Shown one piece after another: positions 55,255-64,000 of a stretch of DNA of 64,000 bases. The notes under the pieces are model-generated. The model was not told where the DNA came from, did no database searches, and saw only the letters and a program-made list of their open reading frames with translations. Source of the stretch: Siphonodentalium dalli (lineage: Eukaryota; Mollusca; Scaphopoda; Gadilida; Siphonodentaliidae); assembly GCA_032622095.1 (NCBI GenBank), contig CP136064.1, positions 187,847,794 to 187,911,793 on the forward strand. The letters run 5' to 3'. How positions within the stretch are numbered: the stretch's first letter is position 1; each line of letters begins with the position of its first letter. A program made the position numbers and the translations under genes.

Positions 55255-55776
55255 TCTATCTATCTCATATATATTTTGAAGACCTCTGTTTGTTTGTTTG
55301 TTTGTTTGTTTGTCTGTCTGTCTGTCATTGATACAAATCTACGATTCTCGACCGATCGGGACGAAACTTGGTACGTGTGTGTAGTTTGACCGGGCGGTGA
55401 ACGTTGTCGTATTGGCGAGCCCGTGCGGCGCCCGTGCAGCGCATGCGCAGACGAGATCTCGGAAACGGGTGGAGCTATCGACTTCAAATTTGCTATGTGA
55501 ATGTATCTTGCCCCGGATGCGAATTTTATCGGGTCGCCGAGCCCGTGCGACACCAGCTTCGCGCATGCGCAGACGAGATCTCGGAAACGGGTGGAGCTAT
55601 CGACTTGAAATTTGGTATGTGAATGTATCTTGCCCCGGATACGAATTTTATCGGGTCGCCGAGCCCGTGCGACGCCAGCTTCGCGCATGCGCAGACCAGA
55701 TCTCGGAAACGGGTAGAGCTATCGACTTGAAATTTGGTTTTTGAATAGCCCGGACAACGTCGGGCTCATCGGCTAG
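55255..55776 (+). mobile_element. Helitron array B, unit 3 (family B)
   Basis: It starts TCTATCTATCTCATATATAT, slightly extended, with a GTTT/GTCT run. It has three 122-bp modules and the standard hairpin plus CTAG. Confidence 0.87.
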
Positions 55777-57039
55777 TACTATATATTTTGAGACTTCCGT
55801 ATATATGTACTTTATAGAATCGAAAACGGCTGGCTCGATTGATTTCAAACTTCCCATCTAAGGGTAAAAACCCACGAACACCGTAGTTGTCGCGTTTTGG
55901 AGAAGCTCTGAGCACCCTTTATCCACTCCCAAATCATCGCAAAGGCACGGCGTGGGTTAATCAAGTGATTATTTAATGAGCGTTTGTTTTTGACGCATCG
56001 CTATAAAGAGCGTCTGTTTACCATTCAACGTTATTAGCATCTGCAGAGAGATATACGGGAACAGTGAGTGGTTTCCTATGCGGGGAGATTTATTGGATGC
56101 CATAGTACTCTTACAACATCATTGTTATAGTATGTATGACACTTAGGTCAGGGCTTATGGGGGGGGGGGTAGTTATAGGCATAATGCTTCTCAGAAATCC
56201 TGGTTACAAACCAACACTCACAATTTCGTATTTACGCAAACGTATACGGGAACAAGTGCTTTCCTATTTTTAGAACGCAACACAGTCGCGCTGGTGATGG
56301 CGCGTTCACGACGGGATTAATTGACTGTCCGCTCTTTGTGAGGATGGGGTTCTATTGACCATCTCGTAAGGGTGGACAACCTCTGTCAGGGGCTGCTCAA
56401 TGGCCACGTGCAGGTTAAATAAAATCATACCTCTTCTGGGTCTGGGCGTGTTGTGTTCCTAAGAACGCGGAGCGTGTTGTGTTCCTAAGAACGCGGATCG
56501 GGTAAGTTTTTCCGCCCTAGGTGAGCTCAAACTTCGTATATAAGTGTAAAAACACACGGGGATCGTCGACGTCGCATTGTGTGAAACATTCTCATGTCTG
56601 TCGTTCCTAGGAACGGGGGAATTTTTGCATCGGGTCAGTCTTAACCTTCAAACGGGTACCCACAAATTATATATTGTGACCCCGACATGATCTTGACCTT
56701 GAAAATGATCAATTCAAGGTCAAATCGGGTAAAATATTGAAAAACCCAATATCTTTCCTAGGAAGGGGGGATTTCATCGGGTAAATTTTTCCGCCAGAAA
56801 CAAAAAATTAAAAAATTAAGAAAAAATTTATATTACATTTAAAAAACATTAAATTAATATTAAAAAATACATTAAATTAATATTAAAAAATAAACATGTC
56901 ATAAAATGTCATGTTTCGGAAAAAATTCAGAAAAAAAATATATTACATTTAAAAAACATTAAATTAATATTAAAAAATAAACATGTCATAAAATGTCATG
57001 TTTCGGACAAACGCCGCCGGTGGCGGGCTAACCTGCTAG
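55777..57039 (+). mobile_element. Helitron array B, unit 4 (family C)
   Basis: It starts TACTATATATTTTGAGACTT; the expected TC has been reduced to T. It ends with hairpin CCGCCGGTGGCGG and GCTAACCTGCTAG. Its first half is homologous to 19000-19616 (reverse) and to 5830-6067. A 9-base G run and an AT-rich duplicated block (about 56810-57003) are inside. Confidence 0.8.
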
Positions 57040-57812
57040 TCTATTATATATTTTGGAAGATCTGTCTGTGTATATGTGTGTGTGTTCGCGATGAACTCGA
57101 AAACGGCCGATCCGATTTCGATGAAATTTGGTGTGTGGGGGTATTTTCGGCCAGGAAGTGGCATAGGCCTATTAATTTTCAGATCCGAGGTCAACTTTTC
57201 ACGTGCCGAGGTCAAATCTGTTTTTACGCTGTGTTACGGGACTTTCATTTGAGTTCGGTGCTTACAAATCGATTCGAAACAGCGCGAATAATAAAATGCC
57301 AGTCATAATAATGACACTGTGAGAATCTTTCGTGTTTCCTATTTCCAACGATATATAATGCGTATGTATCCGTTTTAGTTATCTGCCTCAATTACCAAGA
57401 AGAAGTGGTACTATCTTCCATCAGGATAAAAACAATGCGTAACTTCTATGACGTCGTTAGAGGTCATAACGTTAGATCACGTTAACGCTTAACCGGCCGA
57501 TGCATTTGACTGTTTCAGACGTCTTGGCGATATCTCGGGCACCGATGGTAATTTATCTTTACGTTGAAACTTGATAATTAATGAGCGTGTGTATATGAGG
57601 CGCGTTTATATAGTGGAAATCAAATCGGGTTGAACTGACGAAATTTGATGCATAGGGTATCTCGGTATCCGCTGGGCCGATTTCCCGGTATCCGCTGGGC
57701 CGATTTCCACCATTTTTGGGGTGTTGGTGTTTGATCCCACCTGACCTTGACCTTCAAAATGGTCAATTCAAGGTCAAAGCCCGGACGAAGTCGGGTCACC
57801 TTCTACTTCTAG
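57040..57812 (+). mobile_element. Helitron array B, unit 5 (family A)
   Basis: It starts TCTATTATATATTTTGGAAG and ends GGACGAAGTCGGGTCACCTT...CTAG. The middle (about 57190-57570) is unmatched elsewhere in the window and may be captured sequence; no gene was recognised in it. Confidence 0.85.
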
Positions 57813-58546
57813 TCTATTATATATTTTTGGAAGATCTGTCTGTGTATCTGTCTGTGTATGTGTTTGTGTGTTCGCGATGAACTCGAAAACGGCCAACCCG
57901 ATTTCGATGAAACTTGGTATGTGGGGGTATTTTCGGCCGGGGGTGGCATAGGCATATTAATTTGTCCGTGCGACGTGACCTTGATCTTGAAATCGGGTCA
58001 TTTCAAGGTCAAACGCCCGAATATCACGGGATTTCGATGAAACTTGGTATGTGGGGGTATTTTCGGCCGAGAAGTGGCATAGGCCTATTAATTTGCCCGT
58101 GCGACGTGACCTTGAAATCGGGTCATTTCAACTTTTCAAGGTCAAACGCCCGAATATCACGGGATTTCGATGAAACTTGGTATGTGGGGGTATTTTTGGC
58201 CGAGAAGTGGCATAGGCCTATTAATTTGCCCGTGCGACGTGACCTTGACCTTGAAATCGGGTCAATTCAAGGTCAAATCGCGAATTTTGATGGGATTTCC
58301 ACGAAATTTGATACAAAGGGTTACTTTTGTCCACAGTGTTTTGGACGGGTCAAATCGTGACCCGACTGACATTGACCTTCAAAATTATCAATTCAAGGTC
58401 AAATCGGGTAAAGTTTCGACGGGTACTTTTGTCGGGTACTTTTGTCCGAGCAGCGTTTTGGACGTCAAATCGTTACCCCAACTGACCTTGACCTTCAAAA
58501 TGGTCAATTCAAGGCCAAAGACCGGACGAAGTCGGGTCACCTTCTA
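57813..58546 (+). mobile_element. Helitron array B, unit 6 (family A), degraded 3' end
   Basis: It starts TCTATTATATATTTTTGGAA and contains four tandem TTTCGATGAAACTTGGTATG modules. The hairpin GACGAAGTCGGGTC is followed by CTTCTAT in place of CTAG, then a (TA)n run. Confidence 0.82.
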
Positions 58547-58655
58547 TATATATATATATATATATATATATTAGTCCGAGAGGATAGTCGGAGGGTTCGA
58601 TATTCAGTCATACACCTATATAAAGCCCCCAACGTGCAAATATTTGTGGTTGCCT

Positions 58656-59216
58656 CAGGGGGGGGGGGTGTGAACAAAATTCTTCCGGCACGTATTCCGG
58701 GGTGGGTGGGTGGTCAAAGCCACCAACAAGCAATTTTTTCCGCAACTAAAAAAAAAAATCCTGCTTGTTTTTAGTGTTTTGGCAATGAGTTGGGCTTCAA
58801 AACCACTTTGAATCAGTTTGAATGAGAGAAATAATGTAATTCTAACTGGTAAACTGACTGCAGGCAGTTATCGTGTTGTATTTTGTTGCAAATTTTGAAA
58901 TCCAAGATGGCCGCTGGCAGCCATGTTTTTTTGGCCGAATGACCTCAAAATTACTCATTCCTATTTACATGTCCATGTTAACATCCATGATAAATAGTAT
59001 GCACAGAAATTCATATACAGCTGTTTACAGTGAATTTCCCCCCGCAAATCTCTGTTTTAGTGTTAAAAGGGGGGGGTGGGTGTCAAAAAATGGTCGGAAA
59101 AAACTGCCGAAAACGGAAAAAAATTTGGCGGTGGGGGTGGGTGGGTACAAAAAATGATCGAAAGGGAAAAAATGACATACGTGCCTGAATTTTTTTTTCC
59201 GACCCCCCCCCCCCTG
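58656..59216. mobile_element. Transposon with CAGGGGG ends and 7-bp TSD
   Basis: Ends CAGGGGGGGGG...CCCCCCCTG are flanked by GTTGCCT at 58649-58655 and 59217-59223. The right interior (GTGGGTGTCAAAAAATG, then CATACGTGCCTGAATTTTTT) resembles the right end of the 36161-44017 element, so they may be one family. Non-autonomous. Confidence 0.75.
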
Positions 59217-59223
59217 GTTGCCT

Positions 59224-60937
59224 GTTAAAAGTGGCCACGCTTTTCCAATTACAAGGTGAGGCAAAATGAAGTCCGACTATAGTAATCTGTGAGATGCCTC
59301 TTTGCTTAAATTTCTCTTAAGTTAATTTCTTTTAGTAGTCCAAGCACATTAATTGGAGGTGAAAGGGGAACGGTGAGGAAATCTGGGAAATTACGCTGTT
59401 TTTTTTTCAATTAATATTATTTAGGTCATAACATCGTGGATGCGTCACGAAAAGTCCCCTGATATCCGAGTTGAGCTTTCTGAGTTAGACCATTTTTCCA
59501 TATACTCACAATCATGGACATAATCGGATGATGGCAAACTGTCGTCTTCGGTGTCGGATTGCCCGGGCTTCTCAAAACATAGACGCGATCTATCTATTTT
59601 TAAAAATGTACAGACATCACCCCTTCGGAATATAGGTAGAATTAGCGACTTAGTGGTCAAAACTTATAAAAACATAACCCTACCCCCTAAACTGGCTCTC
59701 AAAGACTTGTCTGACCTGGTCACATTTTGCTCTTCTATTTTGTCTAATCTATAGTCGTATGAATACGCAGTTAAACCAGTTTATGTGAAATTAGAGTAGG
59801 AGAGCGAATACAGTGACACGGTCAGAATAATACAATGTTGGCAATGAAATGGCTGTCAAAATGGCCGCAACCCCAAGCCATGCCAAGACGAAAGCAACAT
59901 ATTGTACAGCCACCTAATTAGTAGGGAAAATACGTATTGGTGATAGTCAATTCTGTTGTTAAGTAACTTTAAAGGTACACAGATCATTAAACAAGATCCA
60001 TCTGGAGGGTTTATCGGTCACTGCAACGCAAGTCAAACCAAATGATTTACGTCGTTAAAAGCTAAAAGCTAGCTCGGGTTTGCTGTTTACAGTCGGGTTA
60101 AAAAATAATAATTTCGGCCTTGCAACACACGAAATAATGTTTCGCCAAACAGTGGGTGGTATAGTTTCTTTCGGCATGATGATTAATTATTGAATGTAAC
60201 GCAGAAACTAAAAATCGTATCCTTGTGGTATAAATATCGTGTATCGTATAGCATAACTTTGAATTTAAAGGGTAAATTCACGGATATACCAGTTATATAC
60301 AAGCCTGTGCCATATGGGCTTAAGTTTTATATATACACCCTGCTAGCTAGCTGTACATTATATATGCGGTAGCATTCGGGTCTCTTGTATACTATATACC
60401 ATAACGTAAATCAGGCGCGTTATGCATATATAGCACTTGACTGCGCATAAGGACATTAGTAGCCTACATGCGGGGGGCGTATATATATATATAGCGCGTT
60501 ACAATCCCATGTACCGCGCTTTAAATAGTGAACATGCATATATATATTTGGCGCCGTTCTGTTTATTAGCTATTTGGTGATATCAATAAAAAAAGTATCA
60601 ATTTGTATATGCTTTATTCTCTGATCCATACACACATTACAGGATATTGAGATCACGAAACTAATGTAATTATTATATCACAAAATCGAATATATGATTG
60701 TCATTACGTATTTAATGACATCACAAAATATAATTATTGCTATTACAAGTTATAAGCATTTATTGATATCAATAATTCGATTTTGTGATTGCGCGGTACA
60801 ATAAGCAGACATATGAGAGTCAGAAAAACAATTGCAGACGACAGCTCAGATAGCAACGTTCATTCACTAAGAATTTAGATATACGTTGAGGTGAAAATAT
60901 ATTATTATAAAATGCCATCTGACTTCTGTGAAGCAGA
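59224..60937. other. No gene established
   Basis: Overlapping open frames on opposite strands at 59445-59754 (67-71 residues) are not recognised. The rest is AT-rich. A palindrome-rich AT stretch lies near 60400-60560 (TATATATATAGCGCGTTACA), loosely like the hairpin element at 47470. Confidence 0.5.
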
Positions 60938-61106
60938 AACTTGGACGGTATAGGTACCGAATTTCGGCGCATGCATTAAACTGGTCCTTGTCCTATTACA
61001 CCAGCCGTCCGATTCGCAGTAACCCGACCTTCTTCTTTTTTGTCCATCCCATTCCACTTTATTCCACCACCAAGGCTACATTTGATTGTTATCTGTTCAT
61101 GTAATC

Positions 61107-61146
61107 ATGGACCGCAAGGCTGTCATCAAATAATGTTGACATGTCC
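61107..61146 (+). pseudogene. LC8 N-terminal relic, broken
   Basis: ATGGACCGCAAGGCTGTCAT...reads MDRKAVIK and then TAA at 61131-61133, because of a one-base insertion relative to 522-560. Confidence 0.6.
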
Positions 61147-61208
61147 ATCCCATGCACTTTGATGCCATCATCAAAGGATATATTTTATTATCTATTTTTC
61201 AGCTCGCC

Positions 61209-61478
61209 ATGTCTGAACGTAAGGCTGTTATTAAGAATGCTGATATGTCCGAGGACATGCAACAGGATGCCGTCGACTGTGCAACTCAGTCTCTTGAAAA
61301 ATTCAGCATTGAAAAAGACATTGCTGCTTTCGTCAAGAAAGAGTTTGACAAAAAATACAACCCAACATGGCACTGCATCGTTGGAAGGAACTTCGGAAGC
61401 TACGTAACTCATGAAACCAAGCATTTCATCTACTTCTACCATGGACAGGTTGCCTTTCTTCTCTTCAAATCCGGATAA
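61209..61478 (+). CDS. DYNLL: LC8-type dynein light chain, copy 2
   Basis: An 89-residue intact LC8 homologue preceded by a TTTTTCAG acceptor (61195-61202), as in copy 1. The core [20 protein letters not shown] and [18 protein letters not shown] are present. Two changes stand out: Leu78 is His and Ile83 is Phe, both in the C-terminal strand region that is nearly invariant across animals. Other changes from the usual sequence are Ala28Ser, Tyr32Phe, Asn33Ser and Ile42Val. Ser88, His55 and the partner-groove residues are retained. The frame is intact, so this is either a diverging functional paralogue or a young pseudogene; expression data would decide. Confidence 0.9.
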   Translation: MSERKAVIKNADMSEDMQQDAVDCATQSLEKFSIEKDIAAFVKKEFDKKYNPTWHCIVGRNFGSYVTHETKHFIYFYHGQVAFLLFKSG

Positions 61479-62150
61479 ATGAAAATCTGAACGCTTATTT
61501 CAAGATCTGTAATAATTCATCCTCATGTATCACAGTGATTGTGTTATTCATCACTTGGTTAATATGAACTCTGCATGCTGTATGCTCTCGGAATCAATTA
61601 GGATCTGCCCTCTCACAGATTGAGATCTGCCCTCTCACAGATTGAGACGATAAATGCGTTGACTGACGGATCATGCGACACATTAGTGGATTGATTCCCT
61701 ATACGAGTTTAGATGGCTATATTTTTGTTACAAATTTGTTATATCTATATACAATATTGAAAATTAAAAAGCGATTTTGTACAAGTGAAATGCGTCTTAA
61801 TGGGCATAATTGCATGGGCACAGACAACCCACATTTTCGCATTTGATCCAAAGTGAGGCCATATATACATGTAAGTTGTTTTACCAACCGCACCCCTCAG
61901 CTCCAAGACACTGCATGAATTGACGCTGATTTGTCATTTTCGCATGGTAATGTGCAAAAAGACAAACAGAATCTCTCAAACGTGCAAACAGATACACAGG
62001 AACTCTCAAGCGTGCAAACAGACACGGCCACACATATCATGCAGGATCTCCCAAATGTGAAAAAGTCACACAGCATCTCAAAGTCTCAATCGTCTGCGAC
62101 AGTCAAACTCAAAGCGAGTGGAATATCCATTCAAATTCCGTTGAAATTTC

Positions 62151-62844
62151 GCAAACAAATCTTTATTGTAGTAACAATAACCCTTTCAGTGCCAAGTCCG
62201 ATTTTTGTATCAACCCATATTTCCTTGATCATTTTTCAAATTTATTGATTATAATAATGTGATACATTGATGGAAAGAGCTCTTTTCACGACTTTTTGAC
62301 AGTTAAAACGCAATTTTGAGGCATCTAGGTGATACTTCGATTAGTTATTTTCAATCCCATCACAATATGTGGCACCAATGAGCGTGTTAATAAAGAAACT
62401 TTCATTATGTGAGTCATAACAACGACAAAAACCACGAATTTTGATAATTGTTTGGGTTCTCTCCTGCTCGAGTCGGTTCTCTCCCCATTTAATCGTTCTA
62501 TACGGGTAAAACTATGGCTAATATTTGCCATGGTACATGGTTCAAACTACCAATTTTGTGAAAGTATACAAAGATAAACAAAACAAACTATGCATTAAGT
62601 TGAAATTTTCACCACTTGTCATTAATTTCGATGAATTACACTGCCTTTCTATGCTTATTCAATAACCTGTGTTACGCCTATCAAAATTCACAAAGTCGCC
62701 AGCTAGTTTGAAAAATAACGCGTTTTGCAGGCCCAACATTTCCATGAGTCAATAGCCGGTTAACAATAGCGAAATTTCATAGCGCTGGACTTCGGAAAGC
62801 GTGAGCGTAGACGGGATATATAGTGTTATCTGTCTTGTATTTTA
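62151..62844. other. No gene recognised
   Basis: Short frames only, AT-rich, no terminal repeats found. Confidence 0.5.
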
Positions 62845-63267
62845 TCTATTATATGTTTTGGAACTTCTGTCTGTATGTATATGTATTTGTGTTATAGACT
62901 CGAAAAACTGCTCGACCGATCCCACTCAAATTTGGTGTGTAGGCTTACTTTGATCCGGGGAACAATATGGGCGTGTCCAATTTCACGTGCGACCGTGTCC
63001 TTGACCTTGACCTCGCTCAAATACGCTGATATAGGCATGTTACGGGACCTCGACCGATCACACTCAAATTTGGTATAATGTAGGCCTACTTTGATCCCGG
63101 GAACAATATGGGTGTGTCCAATTTCACGTGCGACCGTGTCCTTGACCTTGACCATATTCGCTCATATATGCATGTTTCCGGGCCGATCGAACAATAGTTT
63201 GTCCAGGCGGAGACGATCACAAATAAATCTCTAAATAGCCCGGACGAAGAGGGAGCACATCGGCTAG
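62845..63267 (+). mobile_element. Solitary Helitron (array C family)
   Basis: Host A at 62844, then TCTATTATATGTTTTGGAAC. It ends AGCCCGGACGAAGAGGGAGC with a weakened hairpin, then CATCGGCTAG, followed by T. At 423 bp it is the cleanest single A-[TC...CTAG]-T insertion in the window and carries two copies of an ACTCAAATTTGGT...GGCCTACTTTGATCC-type module. Confidence 0.9.
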
Positions 63268-63534
63268 TGTTGTCTATTTTCGTAGGCGTATTTACTGAAC
63301 AAAAAGCCAAAAAATAAGACATTAAAAGTTCTTTGACACCCATACAATGTTCTGATTACGCAGTTTATGAAGTTTATGTCGGGCATCCGCTTGCTGGATG
63401 CTGATTATCTATAGGTTAAATTCTAGAATTCTAGAATATGCAGATATTAAAGCATATACAAGCACGATAACCTTTCACTCAATCATATTTTAGATTGACT
63501 AGGGATCTCTGATTTTTTAATAGAAGATTTAAAA

Positions 63535-63835
63535 AAGAAAAGAATCCTACAGTTACAATTATTATTATATGGATGTTAAACTTTTGGTTACTAAATGCGC
63601 TGTAATGAGAATTGACTTGAATCCTATTGATTAATTTGTAGGAATGCTTAGCTATTAAGTTCAACAAGCAGTAACATATAAAAAAGAGAAAAGAATAATG
63701 CAGGTACAAATATTATTATATGGATGTTAATCCTTTGGTGACTAAATCTGCTGTAATGAGCAGCGACTTGAATCCTATTGATTCATTTGTAGGAATGCTC
63801 AGCTATTAAATTCAACATGCAGTAACAGATTGTTT
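63535..63835 (+). repeat. About 152-bp tandem duplication
   Basis: ATTATTATATGGATGTTAA (63561 and 63712), CTTGAATCCTATTGATT and TTTGTAGGAATGC each occur twice at the same offset. Confidence 0.88.
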
Positions 63836-64000
63836 GAATTATTAGCTAAACATTCATACAAATGAATCATTAGAAATCAGTGTTATGGGTGTCTGACCCT
63901 GGATATTATAAGGCACATTATTTATTCCTCGCTGATAACGTGTCAAGTGAGAAGGGACGTGGGCTGGAGGGTCTCCAATGTTGGGGCGTCCACCTTGGAA

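Larger units (their letters stand above)
60938..62150 (+). repeat. Segmental duplication, copy 2 (LC8 block)
   Basis: Partner of 337-1545, in direct orientation. See that entry. Confidence 0.85.

Noticed and set aside
59445-59754. Overlapping frames on both strands (67-71 residues)
   Set aside because: No recognisable domain and no splice or repeat support for either strand.

Overview
This is metazoan nuclear DNA, most likely from an invertebrate. The only convincing host genes are two copies of the 89-residue LC8 dynein light chain, at 618-887 and 61209-61478. They sit in a duplicated block of about 1.2 kb that appears near both ends of the window. Almost everything between them is transposable element (TE), much of it recent, nested, or in tandem. 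I cannot name the species. The LC8 sequence looks like an invertebrate version, and the TE mix (Helitrons, a Penelope-like element, hAT, TTAA-type MITEs, an IS3-type integrase element) would suit a marine invertebrate; that is inference.

Layout. 1-4.0 kb: LC8 copy 1, a TTAA-flanked MITE made of nested palindromes, and a non-autonomous hAT (8-bp TSD) holding a 477-bp TTAA MITE. 5.0-5.75 kb: an unclassified dispersed repeat. 5.75-12.4 kb: ten non-autonomous Helitrons head to tail on the + strand. Each starts TC, ends in a GC hairpin plus CTAG, and most junctions have no spacer. 12.4-15.5 kb: a decayed LINE (endonuclease plus reverse transcriptase) split by a second 477-bp MITE. 16.26-17.33 kb: three more Helitrons. 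17.8-22.98 kb: Helitrons on the - strand, one carrying a MULE-like element with a 9-bp TSD. 22.98-28.05 kb: a nearly intact Penelope-like retroelement on the - strand, with pseudo-LTRs, an ORF1 ending in an SGNH-hydrolase-like domain, and an ORF2 with RT plus GIY-YIG. The two ORFs are joined by a textbook -1 frameshift heptamer, T TTA AAC, directly before the ORF1 stop. 28.05-28.99 kb: a second copy of the neighbouring Helitron block.

29.0-35.36 kb: a giant foldback element whose arms are inverted arrays of an approximately 175-bp repeat, nearly every unit carrying a CACGTG box; it sits inside a (TA)n run. 36.16-44.02 kb: a nested stack. An outer element (7-bp TSD) contains a foldback element (6-bp TSD), which contains an unclassified insertion (11-12-bp TSD), which contains a TTAA MITE. 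Both arms of the foldback carry the same fragment of an IS3-type integrase, followed by inverted arrays of a 68-bp repeat. 44.2-47.7 kb: a LINE fragment, the third 477-bp MITE, another hAT and a palindromic MITE. 47.7-50.7 kb: no recognised gene, but a cluster of nine GTAACAGGAGTGAC-like motifs. 50.72-54.12 kb: a near-identical tandem dimer of a 1,701-bp Helitron. 54.1-58.5 kb: six more Helitrons. 58.66-59.22 kb: a second element with a 7-bp TSD. 60.9-62.15 kb: LC8 copy 2. 62.85-63.27 kb: a solitary intact Helitron.

No cellular pathway links these features. The most notable candidates for novelty are the two-ORF, frameshifting Penelope-like element, the mixed-family zero-spacer Helitron arrays, and the foldback element with an integrase exon in both arms. 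Boundaries were read by eye from repeats and target-site duplications and may be off by a few bases.
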